Source: Micavibrio sp. UBA1664
GTDB lineage: Bacteria; Pseudomonadota; Alphaproteobacteria; Micavibrionales; UBA1664
Assembly: GCA_002320485.1 (NCBI GenBank)
Contig: DCKW01000064.1
Location: 1-38,356 of the forward strand
Reading direction: 5' to 3'
DNA: 38,356 bases
This document shows, piece by piece, positions 17,484 to 26,923 of the stretch; the stretch's first letter is position 1; each line of letters opens with the position of its first letter. Below the pieces are notes generated by a model, which ran no database searches, was not told the DNA's origin, and saw only the letters and a program-made list of their open reading frames with translations. The translations under genes were made by a program, and so were the position numbers.

Positions 17484-18093
17484 TCAGCAAACCATCCGCA
17501 ATGCTATTGGCAAGCAAAACACAACTTTAATCGCCGTTTCGAAAAAACAACCGGATGAAAGGATCGAGGAGGCCCTGGCTTGCGGCATTCGCACCTTTGG
17601 CGAAAACCGTGTGCAGGAAGCCGCAACACGCTGGCAGAAGCGACGAGCGATCTATCCTGACCTCAAACTGCATCTTATTGGGCCCTTACAGACCAACAAG
17701 GCCAAAACCGCCACGGAATTATTCGATGTAATCCATACACTGGATCGTGAGAAACTGGCACGCGAAATTGTAAAACACCGCGCCGATATTCCCTGCTTCA
17801 TTCAGGTCAACACAGGAGATGAAGCCCAAAAGGCAGGCATTGCCTTATCCGACCTCGATAATTTTTATAAGTGGTGTGTCAATGACCTGAAAATGACTAT
17901 TTGCGGTCTCATGTGCATTCCGCCTGTTGATGCCCCTGCGGGGTTGCATTTCGGCCTTTTGGCAGATAGAGCCGCAAATCTTAATCTTAATGGCCTGTCC
18001 ATGGGCATGAGCAATGATTATCCTCTGGCCTTGCGCTACGGCGCATCCCATATTAGGGTAGGTTCATCCTTATTTGGCGAAAGACAATCATGA
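17470..18093 (+). CDS. yggS: YggS/PROSC-family PLP homeostasis protein
   Basis: Pyridoxal-phosphate-binding protein of the YggS family, which keeps free PLP low and balances amino-acid metabolism. The protein is 207 residues from the ATG at 17470; an in-frame upstream ATG at 17389 lies inside icmT and is rejected because family proteins do not have that extension. Key features are the PLP lysine in L-I-A-V-S-K (near residue 22), F-G-E-N-R-V-Q-E-A, H-L-I-G-P-L-Q-T-N-K and the C-terminal S-M-G-M-S-x-D-Y plus R-V-G-S-S-L-F-G. It overlaps icmT by 14 bases and ubiH by four. Confidence 0.93.
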   Translation: MITDNQQTIRNAIGKQNTTLIAVSKKQPDERIEEALACGIRTFGENRVQEAATRWQKRRAIYPDLKLHLIGPLQTNKAKTATELFDVIHTLDREKLAREIVKHRADIPCFIQVNTGDEAQKAGIALSDLDNFYKWCVNDLKMTICGLMCIPPVDAPAGLHFGLLADRAANLNLNGLSMGMSNDYPLALRYGASHIRVGSSLFGERQS

Positions 18094-19301
18094 AACAGTC
18101 CTATGATATTGCGGTAATCGGCGGCGGACTTGCCGGCATGACGCAGGCACTATTACTGGCCCAGCGCGGATGGGCCGTGGCATGCATTGACCGTGAAAGG
18201 CCTGAAACCCAGACACATGAAAATTATGATATTCGTACAACGGCGATTTCATGGGGATCGCGCAATGTCTTGACCCATGCCGGTATCTGGCAAAATTTAA
18301 CCGATAAGGCAGAAGCCATCAGGCATATTTTAATTAAGGATGAAGATTCGCCAATTACTCTGGATTTTTTCGCCGATGATATTGATGCAGAGGCATTCGG
18401 TTGGATTGTCGATAATCGCGATCTGCGCCTCGCTTTGATAAATGCCTTGGCTGAAGAGCAAGCCTTCACCCACATAACGGGAGCTGATGTTACAAATATT
18501 TCGAATCATGACGATAGGGTATCAATAACCCTTCATAATGATACCGTGATAACAGCCTCGCTTGCCATTGGTGCGGACGGACGCAAAAGCTTTACACGCG
18601 AAGCGATGGGCATCGGATCATGGGAAAAAGATTATCACCAGTCCGCGATCGTTTGTCTGATTGATCACGACAAACCGCATAATGGAATGGCGTTGGAACA
18701 TTTCAGACATCAGGGTCCGTTTGCCGTTCTACCCTTTACCGATACCGAGTCAGACAGGCATCGCAGTGCCGTTGTATGGACCGTTGCACGCGACGAAGCC
18801 GAGCAGTGGTTGCAATGCTCCGATGAGTCTTTTACTGCCGCCCTGCAAGCCCGTTGCGGCGATTTATATGGTAGTGTAACTTTAGCGGGTGGACGGGCGG
18901 CATGGCCCCTGTCTGTGAACAAGGCCTATCATTATATCGGCGAGAGAACGGTATTGGTTGCCGAGGCCGCCCACGGTATGCATCCGATTGCGGGGCAGGG
19001 CTTGAATATGAGCCTTCGTGATATTGCCGCATTAACGGAAGTGTTGGAAACGGTCAAAGATCCGGGCGATGCGGAGGCTCTTAAACGTTATCAATCCATG
19101 CGTATTGCCGATAATCTTGGCATGGTGATCGCTACAGACTGGTTGAACACATTATTCGGGTTTGATTTTGCCGGCATACGCGCCGCGCGTCGTTTCGGCC
19201 TGCACGCCGTAGCACGCCTCCCTTTTGCCAAGAAATTTTTCATGAAACAAGCCATGGGCGCAGCAGGCAATTTGCCCCGCATGATCCGTGAGGCGGCTTA
19301 A
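18090..19301 (+). CDS. ubiH: FAD-dependent ubiquinone-biosynthesis hydroxylase (UbiH/UbiL type)
   Basis: A 403-residue flavoprotein monooxygenase that hydroxylates the ubiquinone ring. Motifs: N-terminal I-G-G-G-L-A-G (10-16), D-G-R-K-S (the DG motif), and A-E-A-A-H followed by H-P-I-A-G-Q-G-L-N with S-L-R-D. In the second FAD motif the usual GD is replaced by AE; alphaproteobacterial UbiL-type enzymes carry GE there, so the glutamate is unremarkable and only the Gly-to-Ala change is unusual. It overlaps yggS by four bases (ATGA). Which ring position it modifies cannot be told from sequence. It converges with rnr, one base apart. Confidence 0.88.
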   Translation: MKQSYDIAVIGGGLAGMTQALLLAQRGWAVACIDRERPETQTHENYDIRTTAISWGSRNVLTHAGIWQNLTDKAEAIRHILIKDEDSPITLDFFADDIDAEAFGWIVDNRDLRLALINALAEEQAFTHITGADVTNISNHDDRVSITLHNDTVITASLAIGADGRKSFTREAMGIGSWEKDYHQSAIVCLIDHDKPHNGMALEHFRHQGPFAVLPFTDTESDRHRSAVVWTVARDEAEQWLQCSDESFTAALQARCGDLYGSVTLAGGRAAWPLSVNKAYHYIGERTVLVAEAAHGMHPIAGQGLNMSLRDIAALTEVLETVKDPGDAEALKRYQSMRIADNLGMVIATDWLNTLFGFDFAGIRAARRFGLHAVARLPFAKKFFMKQAMGAAGNLPRMIREAA

Positions 19302-19302
19302 G

Positions 19303-21306
19303 CTATTTCATTTTAAACTGGGCGGCACGGTCCCTACGCATACGCGGCCATTGATGTTGGGTTGCATGCGAGGTTTCCGACGCCTGTCCATCATTATCAT
19401 TGCCCCTGTTTGATAAACCTCGAGTATGGTTCATCTGATTTCCGTTTGCCGGTTTATTATCATTAATCGCAATTTTGAACCGCATAACCCCGGTAATGCG
19501 ATCAGCCTGCACCGGAACAATATTAACAATCTCACCGTCCCTGTAACCGCTTGTCGTCGCAACCGGAATATAACTGTGAATATTCTGTTGCAGTCCTCGG
19601 ACTTCCACTTCGTTTTTTTCAGTGTCAATACCGACCACACGGGCGTTGAACACCTGTCCCATATTTTGTTCCAGCCATTTTGCCGTCATTCGCTTTTTGG
19701 CCTGTCGTTCAGCCTCGGCAGATCGTCTTTCTGTTTTACTCAAATGTTTAGCAACGGTTTCCAAATTCCCTTCACTAAAAAATTCAGGCGATTTTGCATC
19801 ACGCCCCGTCACCATCGAATGTACAATCAAATCGGTAAAACGGCGGATCGGTGAAGTAAAATGAGTGTAACCATCCTTTAAACCAAGGCCGTAATGCTCG
19901 TGTTTACCCACGGCATATTTTGCGCGATCCTGAATCCTGATCAAAATCTGACGCGCCTTTTCCCCCTTTCGTCCTAATTTAAATGACTGTCGCGCCATAT
20001 CGCGCACATTGTCAGCCAATGGCAAGCTGGCATCTGGGATTACGCCAAGTTTTTCAAGCTCGCCTTTATAGGTGTCATAGGCTTTCTCGTTGGGCTCTCC
20101 ATGAGCACGCGATACGACAGGTTTTTCAAGTCTTTCAAGCTCTGCCACAGCACGTCTGTTATTGGCAATCATCAACGCCGCAATAACCTGATGCGACAGG
20201 GTGTTGCGCTCTTCATCCATCTGAAACCCTTTTGTCGCGGAATAATCAATGCGCTGTTCTGACACACTTAAATCAATAAATCCGCGCTCTTCGGCCTCTT
20301 TTTGCATGGCTTCAACAGCATTGACCGCTTTAACAACATATTTGTTATAGAGTTCACGCACTTTTCCTGTGGCAAATCCGTCGATCGCTTCTTGAACTTC
20401 GTCATAATTCAATCGTGCGCGGGAACGGATCACCGCCTTCTCCATTTTATGGTCTATAAGATGGCCATTCTGGTCAACTTCAATAGTCGTTACAATGGCG
20501 GCCCTGTCTTCACCAGGCTTTAGTGAGCATAGACCGTTGGATAATGTTTCCGGTAGCATGGGGATTGTTAAACCCGGTAAGTAAGTAGAGTTTCCGCGTC
20601 GTTGCGCTTCCTCAAATAATTTTGTTCCCGGGCGCACATAATGCGACACATCGGCGATTGCCACCATAATTTGCCAGTTTTTACCTTTTTTACGTACGCA
20701 AATAGCATCATCAAAATCTTTTGCAGTCAGGGGATCAATCGTCAAAAAGGGGATATTTGTCATGTCACGCCGTTTAAATGAAGGCTTCGGCACCGACATT
20801 CCAATTGTTTCCTCTATAACATCGGCAGGAAATTCCAGTGGTATTCCTGCCTCAAGAGCGGATATCTTTGCTTCGGCCTCGGCCTCGTTCAAATTCCCAT
20901 GTTCTGCCAAAATTTTTGCAACACTATTAAATTCTTTCGAAGCTTGAACCGTAACAATTGTCCCATCAGCGTAATTTGCATTATCTAACGGTATTTTTCT
21001 AATGTCTGGGTTGGATGGGCAAAAGAAATGACCTTTGGGTGATTTGGAAATGACACCGACCATGACATCATCATTTTCGACATCTATTGCATGATCATAG
21101 TTGCGGCCAAATTTACCATCATATTGTCTGACCAGACCACTTGCCATCAACTCATCCAAAGCATCTGCCAGTCTGCCACGGTCTTTCGATCCGCGGGAAA
21201 AATCCAGTTCAAGTTCTTCTGCAATATTTTCAGCGTATAAGCGAACGCCATGGTTTAACACGTCAACGACCCTGTTCAGATCAATTGGTTTAGCTTTTTT
21301 AGCCAT
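19303..21306 (-). CDS. rnr: RNase R-family 3'-5' exoribonuclease
   Basis: Processive 3'-5' exoribonuclease of the RNB family, degrading structured RNA. The 667-residue protein begins at the ATG at 21306: a longer frame to 21360 is rejected because GGGAGA lies nine bases upstream of this ATG and MAKKAK is a normal start. The order is a winged-helix-like N-terminus (1-70), cold-shock domain (about 75-130), then the catalytic RNB domain with D-P-L-T-A-K-D-F-D-D-A (191-201; Asp191, 197, 199, 200 coordinate Mg), Y-L-P-G-L-T-I-P-M-L-P and H-F-T-S-P-I-R-R-F-T-D. It is shorter than E. coli RNase R (about 810); the C-terminal S1 domain is short and degenerate. The last 45 residues are polar and probably disordered. 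Confidence 0.92.
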   Translation of the reverse strand: MAKKAKPIDLNRVVDVLNHGVRLYAENIAEELELDFSRGSKDRGRLADALDELMASGLVRQYDGKFGRNYDHAIDVENDDVMVGVISKSPKGHFFCPSNPDIRKIPLDNANYADGTIVTVQASKEFNSVAKILAEHGNLNEAEAEAKISALEAGIPLEFPADVIEETIGMSVPKPSFKRRDMTNIPFLTIDPLTAKDFDDAICVRKKGKNWQIMVAIADVSHYVRPGTKLFEEAQRRGNSTYLPGLTIPMLPETLSNGLCSLKPGEDRAAIVTTIEVDQNGHLIDHKMEKAVIRSRARLNYDEVQEAIDGFATGKVRELYNKYVVKAVNAVEAMQKEAEERGFIDLSVSEQRIDYSATKGFQMDEERNTLSHQVIAALMIANNRRAVAELERLEKPVVSRAHGEPNEKAYDTYKGELEKLGVIPDASLPLADNVRDMARQSFKLGRKGEKARQILIRIQDRAKYAVGKHEHYGLGLKDGYTHFTSPIRRFTDLIVHSMVTGRDAKSPEFFSEGNLETVAKHLSKTERRSAEAERQAKKRMTAKWLEQNMGQVFNARVVGIDTEKNEVEVRGLQQNIHSYIPVATTSGYRDGEIVNIVPVQADRITGVMRFKIAINDNKPANGNQMNHTRGLSNRGNDNDGQASETSHATQHQWPRMRRDRAAQFKMK

Positions 21307-21317
21307 TATTATTTCTC

Positions 21318-21350
21318 CCTGTATTATGTAATTAGTAAACATAATACAGG
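21318..21350. promoter_or_regulatory. Inverted repeat in the RNase R leader
   Basis: CCTGTATTATGT (21318-21329) and ACATAATACAGG (21339-21350) are perfect 12-base inverted repeats around a 9-base loop. In the rnr transcript the stem's 3' base runs into the GGGAGA ribosome site, so folding would partly hide it. A TTGACA reads on the minus strand at 21360-21355, just upstream, so the repeat could instead be an operator within the promoter. It could also act as a weak attenuator after the aldo/keto reductase gene, but no U-run follows. Confidence 0.6.
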
Positions 21351-21370
21351 AGAATGTCAAAGATTAATTG

Positions 21371-22423
21371 CTAATAAGGCACAGGAAATTCCCGTTTCAC
21401 GGCGTCGATATCTTTTAATATTTCGTCTGATAATGTGAGATCTTTTGCAGAGATATCGGATTTTAATTGTTCCATGCTTGTAGCCCCGATAATGGTCGAG
21501 GTCACAAAATCGCGCTGATAACAAAATGCCAGTGCCATTTGACAAATATCCAAACCATGTTTATCGGCGATATCCATATAGGCCCGCACGGCGTGTCCCG
21601 CCGTTTCAGTATCACGATGGTTGGGACGCTTATCAATTCCCAATGACCAGCGTGCGCCCTCCGGCCTTGCACCGTTCAAATATTTACCGCTGATTGATCC
21701 GGCAGCTAGCGGCGAATATGGCAGATAGGCAACATTTTCGTGCACACACATTTCTGCCAAATACGGCTCGTCATGACGATACAGGATTGAATATTCGTTT
21801 TGCACCGATGTCGGACGCACGAGATTATGCTGTTGCGCCAGTTGAATATATTTCATCACCCCCCACGGCGTATCGTTGGACAATCCGAAGGCACGGATTT
21901 TACCCGACTTTACAGCCTTATCTAACGCCTGAAGAATGGTGAGTATTTCCTCTTCCGCCTGATGTGTATTGATATCGGTATAATCAATATCACCGGCATG
22001 ATGACGCCCGTGATGCGGATAGGAGTAGTTTGGCCAATGTAGTTGGTATAAATCGATGTAATCTGTCTGCAAACGCTTCAGACTGCGCTCTATTGCTTTT
22101 TCAATACGTTGTGCGGAAATAGGTTCACCATTATCGATCCACGGCAGGCCGCGTCCCGCAACTTTGGTGGCAAGGATAACATCGTTACGCTTACCTGTTT
22201 TGGCAACCCATGAACCGATATATGTTTCCGTTAGACCTTGCGTATGCTCCTGCGGTGGAACGGCATAAAGCTCGGCAGTGTCAAAAAAATTAATGCCTTC
22301 ATCATGGGCATAATCCATTTGCTCATGCGCTTCTGCTTCCGTGTTTTGACACCCCCATGTCATTGTGCCCAGACAGATATGCGAAACGTTGATATCCGTT
22401 GTTCCCAGATTTTTATATTTCAT
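21371..22423 (-). CDS. tas: Tas-like aldo/keto reductase
   Basis: NAD(P)H-dependent aldo/keto reductase of the Tas/YajO group (350 residues; E. coli Tas 346). The resemblance is strong throughout: L-G-T-M-T-W-G near the start, the catalytic region F-F-D-T-A-E-L-Y-A-V-P-P (tetrad Asp and Tyr), a lysine in I-L-A-T-K-V-A-G, D-L-Y-Q-L-H-W-P with the tetrad His, and G-A-T-S-M-E-Q-L-K at the end. The cofactor-binding loop is intact. No substrate can be named. The gene is upstream of rnr (gap 64 bases) and downstream of the icm cluster (gap 69 bases), all on the same strand. Confidence 0.9.
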   Translation of the reverse strand: MKYKNLGTTDINVSHICLGTMTWGCQNTEAEAHEQMDYAHDEGINFFDTAELYAVPPQEHTQGLTETYIGSWVAKTGKRNDVILATKVAGRGLPWIDNGEPISAQRIEKAIERSLKRLQTDYIDLYQLHWPNYSYPHHGRHHAGDIDYTDINTHQAEEEILTILQALDKAVKSGKIRAFGLSNDTPWGVMKYIQLAQQHNLVRPTSVQNEYSILYRHDEPYLAEMCVHENVAYLPYSPLAAGSISGKYLNGARPEGARWSLGIDKRPNHRDTETAGHAVRAYMDIADKHGLDICQMALAFCYQRDFVTSTIIGATSMEQLKSDISAKDLTLSDEILKDIDAVKREFPVPY

Positions 22424-22492
22424 ATGTGATAATCCCGTATTTTTTTGAAAGATTGAAACCTGCGCCCAGAAATAAACTATAGACGCGGAAAA

Positions 22493-23125
22493 TCAATCAT
22501 ATTTTAAATCTATCAATTCGCTTGCAACCTCGGCAGGCATTTCCATATCAAGATCGCCGTAAGCCAAAATAGCCGGTATGGATTTATTAAATTCATCAAT
22601 GTGTATTTTGGAGACATTTTCTGAAATAGCTGAACGGTTTTCTACTTCCTGTAAATTAAAAATATCCTGATAACTCAAAGTCTGGTTATCATTCGTAGCA
22701 TTAGCATTCACTGTGTCCCCTGTTTTTATCAGATCCAGTGGCTTACGATTAATTGTCACACGCGACATTGTGATACCGGCAGGACCGGAGCTGTAAAAGC
22801 ATTCCATTTCCTGAGACTGCTGGGCACCATAAGGATTGGTTGCCAAATACCCAATCATTGCGGCATTTTGGTTTTCCCCAGAATCAAGAATAACCAGCGA
22901 TTGCGGATATGCCGTATATTGCTCGAGAAATACTTTGCACAAACCATATCGCCATGTTCCTGATCGTCCCTCGCCTATATAGGCTGTGATCCCGCCATAA
23001 GCCAACGCACCAATCAAAACAACACCGCCGACAAGAATCATCTCCTGATACTTTTTTGCTGTGGCCGTAAATTGGGTATCAGAGTCGTTTATATCACCCA
23101 ATAATCGGGGGATTTTGAATTTCAT
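22493..23125 (-). CDS. One-TM protein of unknown function encoded after icmB (candidate Icm/Dot component)
   Basis: I do not recognise this 210-residue protein. It has a cytoplasmic N-terminus (about 28 residues), one membrane helix (29-49) and a long periplasmic part with two cysteines (62 and 108) that could form a disulfide. There is no ATPase or peptidase motif. Its ATG overlaps the stop of icmB by one base (TAATG), so it is co-translated with the DotO-like ATPase. In Legionella the gene after icmB is different, and in IncI plasmids the gene after the icmB homologue traU is traV; I cannot establish sequence similarity to either. Position and topology make it a plausible new inner-membrane component. 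Confidence 0.8.
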   Translation of the reverse strand: MKFKIPRLLGDINDSDTQFTATAKKYQEMILVGGVVLIGALAYGGITAYIGEGRSGTWRYGLCKVFLEQYTAYPQSLVILDSGENQNAAMIGYLATNPYGAQQSQEMECFYSSGPAGITMSRVTINRKPLDLIKTGDTVNANATNDNQTLSYQDIFNLQEVENRSAISENVSKIHIDEFNKSIPAILAYGDLDMEMPAEVASELIDLKYD

Positions 23126-26100
23126 TACTCTATTTCCTCACCCATCAACTGACGTTGTCTTTCGGCCTCGTAACGATCTTCACTTGCCTGTATAAGCTCC
23201 GCAACGATTTCCTCGATAATTTGCGATGTCGCGGCGGTATGGGATCCGCCATCTTCCGACAATTTGAAAACACGTCTTTTGATTTCTGATCGCGCCGATC
23301 CTCCAGGGAAAGCAGCAGCAAGCATGGTACGAGCCCTTCCCGCCCCTAATTTGGTGTATAGGCGGTTACGGATGGCTACATCCTCTGCAGATGTGGACAA
23401 AGCCCATAATTCAATCGGGCCGAGCGTATTAATCAGATGTTGCTCGTATCGCCCATCAGTTGTCCCTAACACAAACAGGGCGGGCGCACCGGAAGAACGC
23501 GGCCCTGTCAAACGGAAACGGATCACATTCCGCGCTGTATTGGACAGACCAAATCGTTCCTGAGTCGTATCAACCACACGGTCTGAAATAGCCGTACCCA
23601 AAACCCAAACGCCGGTTGCCAAGTCAATCATATCATCACTGAAGTCTTCAAGAAGCTGCGAAGCCAAAACAATTTGGACACCGCGTTTTCGTCCTTCACG
23701 GACATCACGTATAAGTTGCCCACGGACCGAATAGGATTTACTGGTTCTGTGGAATTCGTCATAACACAAACGTTTCGGAGATTCGGCAATATCCTGAAGG
23801 CGTACTTCATGGTAATTTTGATAACGAGCCGGCATCTGGTCTATAGCCTCGCGGGAAAGCCACCAGCTGCGCACCAATGCATGGCGCGCCAGCATATACA
23901 TTATTGATGTCTGGCGGTCTGCGGTTTCATCGCCTTGCGGTGCCACATCCATCAAGTCCAAAGAACAAATACGCGCGTCGGTAATTTCGAATTTAGTAAC
24001 AGAAGATAAAATAGGAAATTCACGAATAGCCGATGTAATCATTCTCTCAAAAGCACTAATAACGTTTTCAGCGCTATTGCCAATTTGTGCCTGTTCCAAC
24101 AATGCCCGAATCTGCGGGCGGCGGGCCGCGGTAATCGCATCCCCTAAAACCGGCACGGCATGACGTTGGGCCAAATTGGCGAGATGATATTGTTCCAGTT
24201 CGAAAAACTTGTCGACAACATCCCACCAGTATGGATCCTCGGGCAAATGAATGTTGAATTTTTTCAATGCGTCGTCAATTTCAGTATCAAGACGCGGTAA
24301 ATATGGGCGAGGTTCGGCATTTGCCTCACTATCATGGCGCCAACGATACATTTCATCCACAACAAGCCCTGCCAGTTGCTGGATACCGTCATAGGGACGC
24401 TCAGCCCCGGGAGGAGTACAAAGCAAAGTAATCAGTTCGACCAGATAACTTCTTTCGTCAATAAGCGGCTTACGCAAGCCCAGTTGAGTATCAAACGGGT
24501 TGATTGCATATTCCGGTGTCATTTGCAGACGGTAGTAAGCCGCCTCGTGTTGTCTCTCTTGCGGCAAAGCCTCTTTAATCAGGGAAATCAATCCTGAAGA
24601 AGAGGGACCGATATCAATAACTGCAACATATGGCAATTTAGAATTCCCAGGCGCCAAAATGGTCGCGAGGTTCAATGTATTCATTAAAACCGACTTACCG
24701 GCACCCGGTTGCGCGAAAATGAGGTCAAACCAAGTGGTGGTTAGATTTGTTCCTGTTTGATACGGCCATATCTTCCCATCAGGCGTTCTTAACAAAAGCG
24801 ATCCACGGTCAAATGGGCTTGACGGACGCTGCCATGGCAACAGTTTCATTACTTCGTACATTGGCGCAATCGCGGTCGGAGCAGTGGACGCGCACGCAAT
24901 TCCCATAGCGGAAGACATCACACAATCAAGAGGGTCGCCGACCACGTTCGAGGCCTGACAATATCCCCAACTCTCGACAGCTTGCATCAATACTGAAATA
25001 CGATCTTCCAAAACGCCACGTTTTCCTTCGGGTGCCCAAGTCGCCAAGGAAATACGCAACTTAACTACAGGTTCACTTCGAGCCAACGCCTGTAATGATT
25101 CCAGTGATTTCTTAATTGTTTTATTCGTATTGTTTGTCACCGCCAAAAATGTTGCGATCAAAGATTTTGCCGCCGTAGATTCCGCACCGCCACTTTCAAT
25201 TAAAAAGGAAATACGATAGGGTATATTGGCCTCGAACAAACGGTTTAAAAGCATCGGAAACGGGGACGGATCACTCGGCGCAAGCGTCATGTCCACGCCA
25301 CCCCATAACAAAGCCCCAATTTTAACTATGCGGTTATTAATAATTTCACCATCTGCGGCAGTTAGTTGTTGTCGTAACGGAGGCCACAGTATTTCAGAAT
25401 AATCGCCTTTCGACTCAGGCGCTCTGGTTGGTATCTTATCTCCCGGTAATATCGGCTTCCACCGTTCATTTGCCAAGTCCGGAAATAGATTATTACGCAC
25501 AGCGGCCATAGAATCATGTGTTCCCATAATCTCACTTCTAACCCCCAACTCATCAAGGGCAGATTGTATACCGGATACGTACGACCGATGTCGCGCCTTA
25601 ATTGGTTCGATGGCCGCATTGGGATTTTGTGCACTAAATGCCGCCACCCATTTTTTATCTCTTTGCTCTCCTACAGCTCTTTTCAGATCGTTTGGAGGCA
25701 AAATATTAGGTCGCGTCCACAGCACGAAATAACACTCTTCATGAATCATATAACGCGCCAAATGGCGGGCCCGCTCATCAAGAACATCCTCGACCTCCAA
25801 GCCAATATTGCGGGCGGTTACCTTTGACGGATAAATCTCTTTTTCAGTTGTCGCCCTTGCGCGAGCCGGATTTCGCGAAAAAAAGACCTGTAGGGCGTGA
25901 CCCGGACGATCAAATCTTGACCCCAATTTGACTGTAGCAGCCTCGAGAATATGTTGATACTCTTCCTGTCCTATAATCTGGCGACTACCATCAATTCTTA
26001 AGTAACTAACCAATGATCCGTCTTCGGCGACCATAGTTATTGAATCATCCGCCGTTTCCAGACGAATAAAGGATTCAATCGGCTGCCTCGCCAATGTCAC

Positions 26101-26133
26101 AAAAGAGGAGAAAAATTTTCCCAAAAAACTCAT
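23125..26133 (-). CDS. icmB: IcmB/DotO-like type IVB secretion ATPase
   Basis: VirB4-like ATPase that energises type IVB secretion or conjugation at the inner membrane. The 1002-residue length equals Legionella IcmB (about 1009). Walker A is A-Q-P-G-A-G-K-S (474-481), followed by V-L-M-N-T-L. Walker B is K-R-L-C-Y-D-E-F-H-R (788-797; Asp793 and Glu794). The segment D-P-Y-W-W-D-V-V-D-K-F-F and A-S-Q-L-L-E-D-F are typical of the family's C-terminal half. No membrane helix. It is followed by the 210-residue unknown (one-base overlap) and preceded by icmJ (67 bases). The ribosome site is weak. Confidence 0.92.
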   Translation of the reverse strand: MSFLGKFFSSFVTLARQPIESFIRLETADDSITMVAEDGSLVSYLRIDGSRQIIGQEEYQHILEAATVKLGSRFDRPGHALQVFFSRNPARARATTEKEIYPSKVTARNIGLEVEDVLDERARHLARYMIHEECYFVLWTRPNILPPNDLKRAVGEQRDKKWVAAFSAQNPNAAIEPIKARHRSYVSGIQSALDELGVRSEIMGTHDSMAAVRNNLFPDLANERWKPILPGDKIPTRAPESKGDYSEILWPPLRQQLTAADGEIINNRIVKIGALLWGGVDMTLAPSDPSPFPMLLNRLFEANIPYRISFLIESGGAESTAAKSLIATFLAVTNNTNKTIKKSLESLQALARSEPVVKLRISLATWAPEGKRGVLEDRISVLMQAVESWGYCQASNVVGDPLDCVMSSAMGIACASTAPTAIAPMYEVMKLLPWQRPSSPFDRGSLLLRTPDGKIWPYQTGTNLTTTWFDLIFAQPGAGKSVLMNTLNLATILAPGNSKLPYVAVIDIGPSSSGLISLIKEALPQERQHEAAYYRLQMTPEYAINPFDTQLGLRKPLIDERSYLVELITLLCTPPGAERPYDGIQQLAGLVVDEMYRWRHDSEANAEPRPYLPRLDTEIDDALKKFNIHLPEDPYWWDVVDKFFELEQYHLANLAQRHAVPVLGDAITAARRPQIRALLEQAQIGNSAENVISAFERMITSAIREFPILSSVTKFEITDARICSLDLMDVAPQGDETADRQTSIMYMLARHALVRSWWLSREAIDQMPARYQNYHEVRLQDIAESPKRLCYDEFHRTSKSYSVRGQLIRDVREGRKRGVQIVLASQLLEDFSDDMIDLATGVWVLGTAISDRVVDTTQERFGLSNTARNVIRFRLTGPRSSGAPALFVLGTTDGRYEQHLINTLGPIELWALSTSAEDVAIRNRLYTKLGAGRARTMLAAAFPGGSARSEIKRRVFKLSEDGGSHTAATSQIIEEIVAELIQASEDRYEAERQRQLMGEEIE

Positions 26134-26200
26134 GGATATAAGTGTAAAGGCGTTCGCGTATTAAGTGAAGTATATTTTCGCAAAATATGATACAAAATGA

Positions 26201-26923
26201 CTATGCGGCTTGCACTTGCGTGTAATGTGCGACCCAGTCATTAGGATTAAGCGCGGCAAAAGGCCCTTCTTTGGAACGCCAGTAAGCCAAAATTTGCGGA
26301 AACTGGTTGAACTCGAGATTGCCTTCCTTCACCGCACGTCTGTCCAAAGGAAATAATCGTATACCGTCCAGTTTTTCATGCCGGCGGTTATAATCTTTTT
26401 GTGGAATGTAATCTTTTAAAACGGTTGTCAAAATGCGCGGATCATCTGTTTTGATGCGTTCGACCGCCTCTTCCCGACGTCGCATAATCATTTCAAGCGT
26501 ACGACGCGATATATCGGCCATTGGGCCTTGAGTAATCCGCCCTACATAGATTGATCGTGCCAGATGATGCACCTGCGCCTGTGTTAATTCAGGTAACCAT
26601 ATTAAGGTGCCGGACTTCATATCCGCCACCTTGTCAACATGAAAACACTGATGGCAAAAGATGCACGATGTCACCAGATTTTTATCTGATTTATTTTGTA
26701 AATCGCCATCCTTTATATGAATAAGCTGGAATTTTTCGGATTGAAATCCGCAATACTGGCACTCATGATTGTCACGTTGGAAAATGCGTTGTCGTGTTTC
26801 CTCATCCGTATTGGGATCAAAGACGAGATGGGCAGCAACCATACCGTCGCTGCCCTGTCTCTTATGTTTAATAAACGCCTCTGCCGACAGAGACAATTCC
26901 AACGGCAGAAACCTTTTTGGCAT
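26201..26923 (-). CDS. icmJ: IcmJ/DotN-like zinc-binding protein
   Basis: A 240-residue protein resembling IcmJ/DotN, the zinc-containing subunit of the type IV coupling complex, which has an HNH-like fold without known nuclease role. Zinc ligands are visible as C-x-x-C (Cys55, Cys58) and C-x-x-C-H-x-C-F-H (Cys87, Cys90, Cys93), with H-I-K-D-G-D (His69) and N-L-V-T between them. The second half is a charged helical region with R-R-R-T-L-E-M-I-M-R-R. It starts within the last codon of icmD (TAATG) and lies between icmD and icmB, exactly as in Legionella. An HNH endonuclease is the alternative, made unlikely by context. Confidence 0.85.
   Translation of the reverse strand: MPKRFLPLELSLSAEAFIKHKRQGSDGMVAAHLVFDPNTDEETRQRIFQRDNHECQYCGFQSEKFQLIHIKDGDLQNKSDKNLVTSCIFCHQCFHVDKVADMKSGTLIWLPELTQAQVHHLARSIYVGRITQGPMADISRRTLEMIMRRREEAVERIKTDDPRILTTVLKDYIPQKDYNRRHEKLDGIRLFPLDRRAVKEGNLEFNQFPQILAYWRSKEGPFAALNPNDWVAHYTQVQAA

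Noticed and set aside
21307..21360. N-terminal extension of RNase R
   Set aside because: The extension would be encoded through the inverted repeat; the ATG at 21306 has a proper ribosome site and a normal family start.
26201..26923. HNH homing or restriction endonuclease
   Set aside because: The Cys pairs and HNH-like layout first suggested a nuclease, but position between icmD and icmB and overall form fit IcmJ/DotN better.
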